A stretch of 64,000 bases of DNA. It comes from Elmis aenea. Lineage: Eukaryota > Arthropoda > Insecta > Coleoptera > Elmidae. The stretch covers positions 28,824,788-28,888,787 of the forward strand of contig OX393581.1 in the NCBI GenBank assembly GCA_947652605.1. The letters are read 5' to 3'. Both the position numbers and the translations under genes were made by a program. The notes under the pieces were generated by a model. That model saw nothing but the letters and a program-made list of their open reading frames with translations. It ran no database searches and was not told where the DNA came from. Shown one piece after another: positions 12,701-24,700 of the stretch (positions are counted from its first letter, which is position 1; every line of letters starts with the position of its first letter).

Positions 12701-15700
12701 CTTTTACAGGGGTCTCGTTTATCAGATTTGACAACGTTCGAGATATTTTTAAAAACTGCACATTTTTTTTGCAAAGGATGTGCGCATTCGTGAATGGAGA
12801 AATTCTGATTTTATCTCTCACAGTTTCATGGCCAACGCGATCGCAAAAATGTCCTTAATTTTTCAATATCTCAGTTTTTTTCCTTATTTTTTCTCTGTAA
12901 ATCATCAATGGCACGTATAACTCGGCAAAACATTAATTAAAATAGTGGAATTGCGTCCGTTAATGATAATTGAAGAATATTAAAATAAAAGTCTAGTTTC
13001 ACAGGACGATAATTATTCACAGGATTATAATTTTTGATGTTCTTAATGCAATAAACACAGCCTTGATCAGATTCCAGCGACAACATATCGTGACCCTTCC
13101 TGGTAAAACAAATGATGGTTAAGGCAACTCTAAATTACCGGTTTATAAATGTTAGGTTAATTAAAGTAAATTGTCTCATATTTTATATATTAAATAAAAT
13201 ATTAATTGTAAACAAACATTCATGTTTTCATGCTGCTTCGTCGATGGAAAAAAATTATTTTGTTCATTTATTAACTCACGATTTTTAAATATTAATTTTC
13301 ATAGTGCAATTAAGCAAATAAACTGTACTTTTATTTAATTCAGTTTACTTTAATTTAATTAACTAATATTATTAACCTAAATGCAAAGTACATTTAATTT
13401 TTTAAAATTTGTCAACTAATCATTCATTGTTACATATATTTTATTGAATAACTGGAAACTTATCAACTTCTTTCCATGACATTTTCACTTAAAACATAAA
13501 AGCTTTGCACTTTTATTATAACTATAAGCTCAGTACATAACTGATAATATCAATATACAAATAAAAGTTTTTATTCCATATAATACTATTTACAAGAAAT
13601 ATCTAAAATAAAATAAACGATTTGATTAAGGCAAAAAATCCTACAATATAATTATTCCAAGAGAATGCTTAGCATTGGGCAAACTTATTTTTCCAGATTA
13701 ATTCTTTTATAAAGATGAATTGACAGGATGAGTGAAACTACAAATACATTAGGAGTATCAGGACCTTTTGTTCTACATTAACAAACACGCAATCAAAATA
13801 CCAGAAGTAGGTATAAACTAGATTTTATTGAAATGGCAAATGAAAACACAAAAAACAAATTTATCTGTGTATATTAAAAAATCGATAGGCCATGTAAAGT
13901 TATGCAAATCTCTATTATTGATAAAAATGTTGAGCAACAACACAATAGAGGTTGCAACTCGAACTCGATTAACATTAAATATTTACTACTATAGATTGAT
14001 TACAGCTCAAACGAAAACAATATATGAATGGCAATGACTAAAATAGTAACTAAAAATGACATATAAAAATGATAGCTATCTTGATAGTATTTTTATAACT
14101 ATGGGCACACGAACAAACCATGATCTGTTTGCAAATAACATAATTTTATAAATATCTTAAATATTTAAATTATTAATCTATAATAATAGCAAAGTGCAAA
14201 CAAACATATCAAAGCTACTTGTTTATCCAATTTTTTATGCACAAAATAAATTGATATAAACATAGTAAAATTCTTGACTTATCTCTCATAGGGATTACTT
14301 AACCATAAATTATATGTTTAACGATTTATCTAGAATTTATTTCAATTTAAAATGTTTGTATTATGGTCACGGAAATTGATAAAATAATTTAATTCTAGGC
14401 CACGTTTATAACGAACTTACTATATTTAAGCAAAATTTTTGTAACGCAATTTAAAAACGCCAGATATAATTATTGTTAATCAATGATTTTTGCATAACGT
14501 ACAGATAAAACCCAACTTTAAGAACGTACCTTTCACAGATTTTAAATGTAACGAAATCCAGAACTTTGAAAACTAACAACAGTGTCACCGCCAATATAAA
14601 CATATTATTTTAGATCTTTTTTTTTCATATTAATTATAGCGAACATTGTTGGTCTAATTTAATCACAAGAAAAATAAGTTTCAGACGACCTAATGCTTAT
14701 AAAACGACAAAAAAACTGAAAAACTGCAAATGTAACATTATTTTTGATAGCAATAGCAAATGGCTTTTTTTTTTGACTGTGTGAGATATAACAAAATAGT
14801 AAACAGCAAACTTTAAAAAAAAAAGTTTCCAATATAAGTTGCTTGTGATCATTTACTACATAACCTTAAATTATTTTTAAATGTGCAGTGTTTTGTTTTT
14901 GCGCACCGATACGTCACTGTGTTTTCTTAAATAGAACACCCTATATATTTTGCATTTTTAAGGGCAAAATTAAATTCTTTCAAAAATGTCTTTTGTATCT
15001 ATATCAATAGTTTTTGAGTTACCTTAGTTTTTACGAAAATATTGACGGGAACAGGACGATAGAATAATGTAAAAATATACAGGGTATTTCATTTTAAAAA
15101 ATTGACTTATTCGTGTTTGAAGCAGGGATGGAAAACATAACGTAACGATACCCGATAACGTTATAATAACGATTCAACTATAATTTTTTATACAATAACG
15201 TAACGATATTTTTATAACGTTATATAACGTTATACTAACCGATAACGTTTCGTTAAAGTTATTTTGTATCGTTATTCTCTATAAATAAAATTTTTATATG
15301 GCGATCTTTATATTTTCAGAAGATATTATAATATTTTGTCCGTATTTTAGAAATTAAAATGAAAATAAAATATCTCAACGTAATTTTGTACTATTTTTTA
15401 AATTTACATTTACAGATCCCAAAAATAATTTCAGAGTTACAAATAAAAATTATTTTTATACAGCATGTTTCTTAAATAATGCGAATAAAATCGGGAGGTC
15501 ATTTCTTATCGAAAATTAAGGGGGGTCTTTCATATATATTTTTTTTCTTTAAGGTCTCCTTTCAGAGTTACACCCCCCTAGAGGGGATCGGTAAAATTGG
15601 ATTTTTATTTTATTTCTTAAATTTGGATAAATGTGGGAGAATGATATTCGGTAGATGTTTTATACTTATTAAAAGGTTTCCCATAGTAATATTTTTAATC

Positions 15701-18700
15701 ATCTCCCACCTTCACAGGAGGCTGAAAAGTGCGACCCCTGTTGGTTTTCTTATCAGGACTTTCTGGTGGGTTGAAATTTTGCAATTTAAATTGTTTATTG
15801 AAAACTTGATTTATTTAGAAGTTTTTTTTATTCTTTAATGTTCTCGTTAAACCTACAGTTTCTGAGTAAAAAATTATATGAATGAACATGAACCATCAAA
15901 TATTCCAATATAAAACGATTCATTTTGGTGGTTACCTTGGTTTGTTTATGTTCATATGTTCATTTTGACGTTTACGCGGCGACAACGCTACAACGCCCGT
16001 CAATTCTACCCAATATGAACATAGGCATCATATTCACTCATTTAATTTTTTACTTAAAACTGTAGGATTTACGAGAAAAACTAAAGAATAAAAAAAGGTT
16101 CTAAATAAATCAAACTAATAAAAAAAAATTTAAATTGCAAAAGTTTCAACTCACCAAAAAGTTCTGATTAAAAAACCCAAAAGGGGTCGCACTTATCAGC
16201 CCCCTATGAAGGTGGAAGATGATTGAAAATACTACTATGGGAAACCTTTTAATAAGTATGAAACATCTACCGAATATCATTCTCCTACATTTATCCAAAT
16301 TTGAGAAATAAAATAAAAACCCAATTTTACCGATCCCCTTTAGGGGGTGTAACTCCGAAAGGAGACGTCTAAGAAAAAATTGTTATATAAAAGACCCCAC
16401 TTTATTTTCGATAAGGAATCACCTCCCGAATTTTTTCGCATTATTTAAGAAACACCCTGTATATCATAATTCATGTAACGTTATATAACGTTATATAACA
16501 TAACAATTCATTTTTTAACGTTATTTATAACGTTATGTAACGAAAACAAATAATAAATACCGTTATACAATAACGTAACGATTTAAAACGTTATTCCATC
16601 CCTGGTTTGAAGTTTAGTCAAATGGACCATGGTTGTGTGAACCGGTTGAAGCGATTTGAACTGGTTCACTATAGTTGATTCGGTTCGATTTTGCGGTATT
16701 GTGTGAATTGTCCAAAATAGTTATTTACGTAACAAGACCGGAAAGTGGTATTTTTCTGGACGAGTAGATACAATATTTTTTCTGCTTCCGACCAGAAAAT
16801 CAGTTGTTTCCGATCAATTTTAAGCCTGAAAAATACGTCTTTACCGGCCTAGGCCGGTACCTGATTGCCACGGTAATTTTTACCGGCCTAGGCCGGAAAG
16901 TAACTGGGGCGCTATTCCCAACTCGCTCGCTTTGAACAGCAGTGCTCATGAAAGCGAGCGTCGTCAATGCGAGTGGAGCGGTCGTTTCTGTATTCTCATT
17001 ATACCCCTGCCTTTGCAATTCTTCGACGCGAGTGGGTAGATGTTGCAACATTGGAATTTTGCATGGGCTGTCACTTTGCCGCCAGTTTTTGAATGTTCTG
17101 TGGTTTTTGTTTTGATTGATTATGGGGAAATTAACGGAGCAGCAGAAAGCAGCATTAGTAGAAATTCTTGGGAGAATAGTTAATTATTAAGTGGCAAATT
17201 TTCACAAAATTTTACATATAACGATGTCCAAAAGCAATGGAGTGTAATTGCTACAAATTTAAATAGTATGTAAAATGTATTGGAATGAGTATCCCTCGAA
17301 AGTCTAAATTTTTTTCGAAATTCATCGACATTTAATTGTGTAAATGTAGGGTTGCCAGATATCCTGAATGTATAAAAAGAACAATACAAATCAAAAAAGA
17401 GAACATTGCGGAATTAATTGAAAAACATATTCATTAAGAAAAAAATTGCACAATTGTAGCAAAAATAGATTATTCTTATATATTATTTCTAATTACACAT
17501 ATATCAGTAAAATTATTTACATTATATATCAGTGGCGTGCAGTCCATGAATGCGTTGGATGCGGCGCATCCCTTACAATTTTGAAATATTTCATACATTA
17601 ATGTAATGTATAATTTGTTTTTCTAAAATTAATTTGTAAAGAGTAATTGTTCAACTATTATGTCCATAAAAAGTTACGTTTTAGAGTTAAGGGGAAAAAA
17701 ATCTTATATTTCCCATTTGTCTGACTGCCTCATTTAATGCCGTGAATGCGGTGTAGCGCTCAGCATCTAGGGTTGGACTCGTAGCATAAGAGATATAGAA
17801 GTTAACGCATGCGTATTGTGTCAGTTGATGGAGCTATATACTAGCTGTAGATGCTGTTTTGAAAACAGCATCTACAGCTAAAAACGCATTCACCGAACAC
17901 CGGTAATGCGGTAGTATTGTGTTCGCGCTTAGCGTTTATTGTTGGATACGATCTAATTAAACGTGAAAGCAACATGCAACTACATAGTGGAGAGTTTGTT
18001 AAAACAGTCATAGCTCTTAAATTTTTTATGTCAGTCTGTAAAAGAAAAGTCTTTTTATATTAATAAGTTGCAGAGCTCGAGTATCTTAATTTTATTTTTT
18101 TATTTTTCAAATTATCAGTTACAATTTTGTTTAGCTTTGTTAAAAATATGAGAGTTTCTCTTGCAGTAATGTAGGTACATCACGAATTATAACAGATTAG
18201 TAAAAAGTTGCATATTTTTTTATATTAAAACTTTTTCTGATTATTAAAGTTATTAGTAGTACAAGTTAATAATAGGTAATACGTTGTCATGATATTTTAC
18301 GGTATTTAAGTATGTATATGTAGGTGATGAAGATGAAGATTTACATAAATTTACAAGGAAAACCCAATTTTTTTATACAGGGTGTGTAAAAATTGGCGGA
18401 AGGGCTACACACGGGGCGATGTTCTTCGTAAAATTCTAAGTCGAAAATCTTAATACGAAAATGTTGTACCACGCTTGCTGTGTCTGCAAGAGGTCCTCAA
18501 AGCTTTGACATTTAGTCCTTTAATAGGCGTTATTATTTAATACTTGCAAATGAAAAAGCTGCAATTTGGAATAAAAATAGATTTCGAATAGTATTTTTTC
18601 CTAGATATTGTGTTCTTCCTTTCAAAAATTGGTGTTGAAAATATGTAAATCACTGATTTTAATGACAGTAATACATATGGCAACATTGTCCTTAGCTGTC

Positions 18701-21700
18701 ATCTCTGTTTTTCTCGTAATTATTTCTTGTTTGTGTTTTACGATACCCAAAAGTTTGCAGCTATGTTTACTAACTGAATGCTTTCGGTTCGAACAAATGT
18801 AAATACCTAAGTAAAAATTGCTGATAAAAAAATGTCCAAACGCAAATCAATGTATGCAATGTTGCCAATTTTTTTTTCTTTAAATGGTTCCTGAGGCCAT
18901 AGGAAGCATGTACAACATTTTCGTATTAAGATTTTCGACTTAGAATTTTACGAAGAACATCGCTCCGTGTAGCCCTTCCGCCAATTTTTACACACCCTGT
19001 ATATTCGACAGCATCCCTTACAGTAAAACCCACTGCACGCCACTGTTATATATTCATAAATATAATACTTCCTCTGTCCCGAAATAAGTGTCCGATTACT
19101 ATATTTGCTGGATCTTAATTGTATTTTAAAACGTAAATTGTAATTGTTTATAACGTCAAGTAAAGTATGTCAAAAGTGACATTTGTGCATAGTCAGAAAG
19201 TTTAAACACGTTAGCTCGGCTTTTGGATCGTTATTTTAAAAACATATTTTATCTTGCCATTTTAAACAATACCGGCGTAGACACATCATGAACAGTGAAG
19301 AAGTTCCTGTAGTTGCACCACAAAGAAAAAAACCTAATATGTCACAGAAAAGCGTCAAAGTGTGTACCATTACCTGTTAAAAGAAAGTTGGTGCATGAGA
19401 AGTTTTAAGCATCACTCATGAATATTTCAAAAATCGCTTAAAATCTAGTGTCCTATGACTGTTTATTAAAGTTTTTTTAATTTTAAAATTTGTTTTAGAC
19501 CATGCACCAACTTTTATCAAGAATAAAATTTTCTGAGAAATCGATAATAATTTTTTTGTTCTATTTGTGCAGACAAAATTTTTTACCAAATCGGACACTT
19601 ATTTTGGGACAGAGGGAGTATAAATCATTGAAAATTAGTTTCTTTGGTTGGAGAAATCACGTCCTAATAAACTAACATACCTAGTATAAAGTAGCCTTCT
19701 ACCCAATAAAATTGGTTATTTAGATTCCTTTCCATATTATTAATAAGAAAAAAATATTTATTCATTAAATACCTAAATTTATTAGAATCTTTTGGTTCTT
19801 TAAGAAACTTTTTTTTTCATACATTTATTCCTTTTTAATTTAATTTAATTTTTGAAGTAATAGATGTTACGATGTTTTTTTTTCGTTAGAAAATCTGTAT
19901 TATTTTTAAACTCATCATAAAAATAATTACAAGAAATATTCTTGTAATTGTATGCATTAAGTTTAAGTTCGAATATTAAATGAACTTCACTTAACATTCT
20001 CATTTCAAAAAAGGGTAACCGAAAAAAGAGAACAAAAGTGAACATTTTTACATGAAAAAAGAAAAAGAAATATCAGAATTAAAAAAGAGAAAATGTTTCT
20101 TTAAAGTGATATTCTGGCAACCCTATGTAAATGAATTTAATAATATTAAATTATAAGGTTCGGCCACATCATTTTCAGCCTGTTCTAAGTCCTCAATTAA
20201 ATTTATAAAGTTAATATCATTCATAATAAAAGAAAACAACAACTCACAACACACACAAAGGTTACGATTTGGGTGCAAAGCGAGCGGTATTTGCCAAGAG
20301 GGTGGGTCTACCCACTCGCGTTGAACGTGAATGGAGCGCCTGCGAGAGGAGACGTTGGGAATACGATTCTCAGTGGTTTGTGCACCCCTCGCGTTCAACG
20401 GTAGCGATTTCGCTGAACAGGAGGAGTTGAGAATACCAGCCCAGAACTACCTACTCGTCCAGTAAAGTACCACTTTCCGGTCTTGTTACGTAAATAACTA
20501 TTTTCTACGTACGCCACTGAGACCAAAATCACTATTGTCACGATCCATAATTAAACAATAACTTAACAAATTACAGGTGAAAACTCGCATGGTGGTATAA
20601 TGACGTTTGTTTGACAGCACAAATCAACAAAACAACTCATCACCATGGCGACCTGCTACTTTCCGGCTTACGACGCGAAAGACAATTCATTACCATGACA
20701 ACGATTTACTTTCTGGCCTAGGCAATTAAAGATGTATTTTCCAGCCCTAAAATTAAACGGAACCAACTGATTTTCTGGACGGACGCAGAAAAAATTATTT
20801 ACTCCATAAATACACTTATATTTAAATTCAATGGGCAAACTTAGTAGACTTTATCAGTATTATTGTAAAGCGACTGAAATGCAAACCCCTAAATATCTTG
20901 AAACAAAAAACATTCACATTATACACGGTCCATACTATGGATGTATGTTTCAACAAAATATCAAGAAATTTACATCGAAAATATTGTATGTCTTCATATT
21001 CAACAGTACTTTCTTCATATCACATTTAAGCAACTAATGGGTAGTTCACACGGTGACATTTAAAGTCACGACTCTAAATGTCTGTGTGAACTACCCTTTA
21101 TAAACCTATTTAAAAAAAGAGTCAACATCAAATAATACAATGGTACGTTACATCGTTCGGTATCACGAAAAAAAAACATCGCGTATTTAATAGCCAAAGA
21201 CAACAGTAGTATCTGTTCTTGGAATGGTTCTGCTATAGCCAAACAGCACTGTTATTATGTGTAATATTTACCAAGTTCTGAAAAAGTAGGTTAACCAATA
21301 CAATTACCCAATAATCCATCCAATTACTATGCGAAGACATTTCTATAAATTACATATATTTTACCTTGAACCATTGTACTCGTCAACATGTTTGTTTTTA
21401 TTAAAAGATTTTTAGCTGCCTACTTGATAATGTCCTACCGTACGTTCATGTAACCGATATACCATTTACACATTAACAAAAACAATGCAATCGAATAGCT
21501 ACGCTTATGGGGAGCCTATTTTATTCAGGTCACTCACTAGTAAGATCTCGATAACGATAAGAATTACGAAGTGGGTTATATGAGACTAAATAATTACATT
21601 CCGGAGAGGGACTTTGAGACGCTTGATTTTTTTTAATGTTCCAGGGCATTGTTTTTTATTTTGTTAATACCAAAAAGATGCAAAAAAAAGTTACGAACGT

Positions 21701-24700
21701 TCGTAAGTAACATGTAATTAATATAAAAATGTATTTTATTCCATATCCATAATAATCAAGTTTATTCATCATTAACAATATTTTAAGTTTTGAAAAAATA
21801 TTTAATCAGGGCATCAGTTTCTTTTTTTATAAATCCGTACTAAGTAAGTTTTAGAGGCGCTTTATTTAAATGTTGGTATCGCATTGATTTGAGAATCGCG
21901 TTAATTCGGATCGCGTTATTTGAGAAATCACTGCATTTATACATTCTTAAGATTTCGAGTTTTTACTTTTTTGTAACAATTTTAATAATTTTAAGTAGGG
22001 TTGAGTACATTTATTATACAACGAAAAAAAAGGAACAATATTAAATCAACTAAGATTGCACAGGTAGGTAATGAACAATGAATAAATGAAAAACGATGCG
22101 AAGATAAAAAGCAATAATTATTTCACAAATGTTTAACTTTTAAATAAGTATATCTAGTAATAAGGTATTGTTTCTTTAATGCATGTATACCAGTAATTTA
22201 CTTATTTTAAATAACCTACATTTATAGATAGCCAAAATTGTATTTCGGAACGTAACTATTAAATCGCAAACACACATAACTATTATTAATATTTAGTATT
22301 TTCATTTAATTAATTTTATATTTACATATATTTTTATTATTTACAGGCAAATTTAAGCAATTTGCAACCAAATTAACAGTAATGCAACAATTATCCAAAT
22401 CCTTATTTAAAATGCAGCAATATTTGCAAAATATTCGTTTAATTTTGGTAAAATATTTTTAGAAGTAAACAAAAACAAAGGAAATGCATCTTTATAGATA
22501 CTTTAAATGTTTATATATATATGAGACAGAAACGTTAATGTTTTATAGCCAAGAAGCCAAGCATCACATGCCAGTGGTGATTTGAGAAAATTAAATTTAT
22601 TTAGCAATTCCACAAATTGCAAACGTACATCATGATCGTTTACATCAAATTCATTTATGTATATGCATGTACATACATTTATCTATTTATGGAATCTATA
22701 AATATGTATGTACATGTACAGTGCTGTGCAAATTAGTTGGTGCTGTTTCAACAATCTGTCGTGGACCCGCGCCAGTTAATCCCTTAGAACTCTTCAAGTT
22801 TTTTTAAATTTGCTTTTTAATAACTCCCTAATATTTCGAACATTTCATATAAAAAAATATATGATACTTCAACAAACATTTGATAGAAACCAATTCAAAT
22901 AGATTTTTTACTAATTACATTTCCATCGTTGAAAACAGCATTGGAACTTTGTTGATATACAGGGTTCTCGTTTTTCGCGGGCCACTATGGGGATCTCGTA
23001 AACGGTAAGAGTTACGACTTCGGTTAAATTGGGGCAAAGTTGTATATTCAGATGCTTAATAATTTGACGCAAACAGAACTTATCTAGCTCTTTTAGTTTT
23101 TGAGATATAGGGAAAAAAGTAAAAAAGTGGATTTTTGTTTTTTGCCCGTAACTTTTTCATTTGATGTCAAATTTCATTTTTGTAAAAACATTTTCATGGC
23201 CACTTTTTGCAAGGAATCAAATTCCCCAATTATATTTTCCGTGCGACGTTTCGTTTTTTTTTTAAACCATCATCAGGTCAATTTTTTCTTATGGACGCTA
23301 TATCTGATTTTAACGCCAATTTGTAGAGCATTTTATTCTGAATTCGACAATGTATAACAGTTGGCACTTTTTTGAAACAATTGTTGTTAAAAATGGCAAA
23401 AACAAATATTTTATTTAAAACAAATCCTAATCGGCATGATAAATAATTGTCTTTGTCCCTTTTTCCTTGGAAGAAGGCGAGTAAACAGTATGAAATTACT
23501 ATTAAAGGGATTTAATTTAAAAAATCGGTATTAATAAATATGTTAGGAATGCATTAACATTGTTCACTTATTAGCAAATATTTTTAGAATATTTTCTTCG
23601 TTTAAGTAATAAATGTCTCTAAAATGTGTATTTAATCCCTTATTTGACATACAATTATTTGTAACAAAATGTTCGTAATCAAAAAATATAAGTGTTCATA
23701 GTTTACAAAAAACGTCTAGAAATTTGTTTACGCTTTTTGCTTATTAGAAGTCATTAACGCAGATAAAAGGCATGACTCGTTATTTTTTGTTACAAATAAT
23801 TGTATGCCAAATAAGGATTAAATACACATTTTATAGAAATTTATTACTTTACCAAAGAAAATATTCTAAAAATATTTGCTAATAAGTGAACAATGTTAAT
23901 GCATTCCTAACATATTTATTAATACCTATTTTTTTTAATTAGTCGTTTTATGCGGTTTACTTACCTGTTTCCAAGGAAAAAGGGACAAAGACAATTATTT
24001 ATCATGCCGATTAGGATTTGTTTTAAATAAAATATTTGTTTTTGCCATTTTTAACAACAATTGTTTCAAAAAAGTGCCAACTGTTATACATTGTCGAATT
24101 CAGGATAAAATGCTCTACAAATTGGCGTTAAAATCAGATATAGCGTCCATAAGAAAAAATTGACCTGATGATGGTTTTAAAAAAACGAAACGTCGCACGG
24201 AAAATATAATTGGGGAATTTGATTCCTTGCAAAAAGTGGTCATGGAAATGTTTTTACAAAAATGAAATTTGACATCAAATGAAAAAGTTACGGGCAAAAA
24301 ACAAAAATCCACTTTTTTACTTTTTTCGCTATATCTCAAAAACTAAAAGAGCTAGATAAGTTCTGGTTGCGTCAAATTATTAAGCACCTGAATATACAAC
24401 TTTGCCCCAATTTAACCGAAGTCGTAACTCATACCGTTTACGAGATCCCCATAGTGGCCCGCGAAAAACGAGAACCCTGTATGTATAATAATTTTGAAAC
24501 TTTAAAATATTTGTTAGAGTCAAAGAAAACTAAGTCGCACTACGACAAAATCTGATCATCACATAGGTACCGTAAAATCTCGAATATTATGTTCTTCGCG
24601 CATAATTAGCTTGATTTAGCCCAAAAGTTTCTGGTAAAATGGGTATTCGTATATAATACGCACCCAAACCTTTTCACCATTTTATGTTAAATTACACAAC

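Larger units (their letters stand above)
17347..20125. mobile_element. hAT-type element (TAGGGTTGCC ends) carrying further insertions
   Basis: The perfect 8-bp duplication TGTAAATG (17339-17346, 20126-20133) flanks TAGGGTTGCCAGATATCC and ATATTCTGGCAACCCTA. It contains a second hAT (17530-19045) and a Stowaway-like element (19068-19618). Its own sequence, about 700 bases after removing those, shows no transposase. Confidence 0.8.
17280..20224 (-). pseudogene. Harbinger-like transposase N-terminus, split by a hAT insertion
   Basis: ATG at 20224 opens an acidic 33-codon stretch ([15 protein letters not shown]...) reaching 20126. There the hAT at 17347-20125 interrupts it. Beyond the hAT the same frame resumes at 17338 with [17 protein letters not shown], a typical start of PIF/Harbinger transposases (D.FR..FRLSR). 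Frame continuity across one copy of the 8-bp duplication strongly supports a true insertion into an open frame. Similarity ends near 17280, at the internal deletion. Confidence 0.5.
16714..20504. mobile_element. PIF/Harbinger-like deletion derivative hosting nested insertions
   Basis: Inverted ends AAAATAGTTATTTACGTAAC (16714) and its complement (ending 20504) extend about 55 bases to a CTGGACGAGTAG motif. Inside lie the 5' parts of two convergent genes: a Myb/SANT-like protein (plus, 17122) and a transposase-like protein (minus, from 20224). PIF/Harbinger elements encode this pair. Three other elements sit inside it in layers (17347-20125 and its contents). Motifs such as CCGGAAAGT and GGCCTAGGCC recur in both subterminal zones. 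No clear 3-bp target duplication is seen, so the superfamily call rests on the coding traces. Confidence 0.55.

Noticed and set aside
15479..15838. 119-codon plus-strand frame
   Set aside because: Lies wholly in one arm of the 15461-16459 foldback and has no recognisable domain.
23100..24339. Two open frames coding the same peptide on opposite strands
   Set aside because: They are mirror images in the two arms of the 22960-24479 palindrome and have no domain or codon signal.
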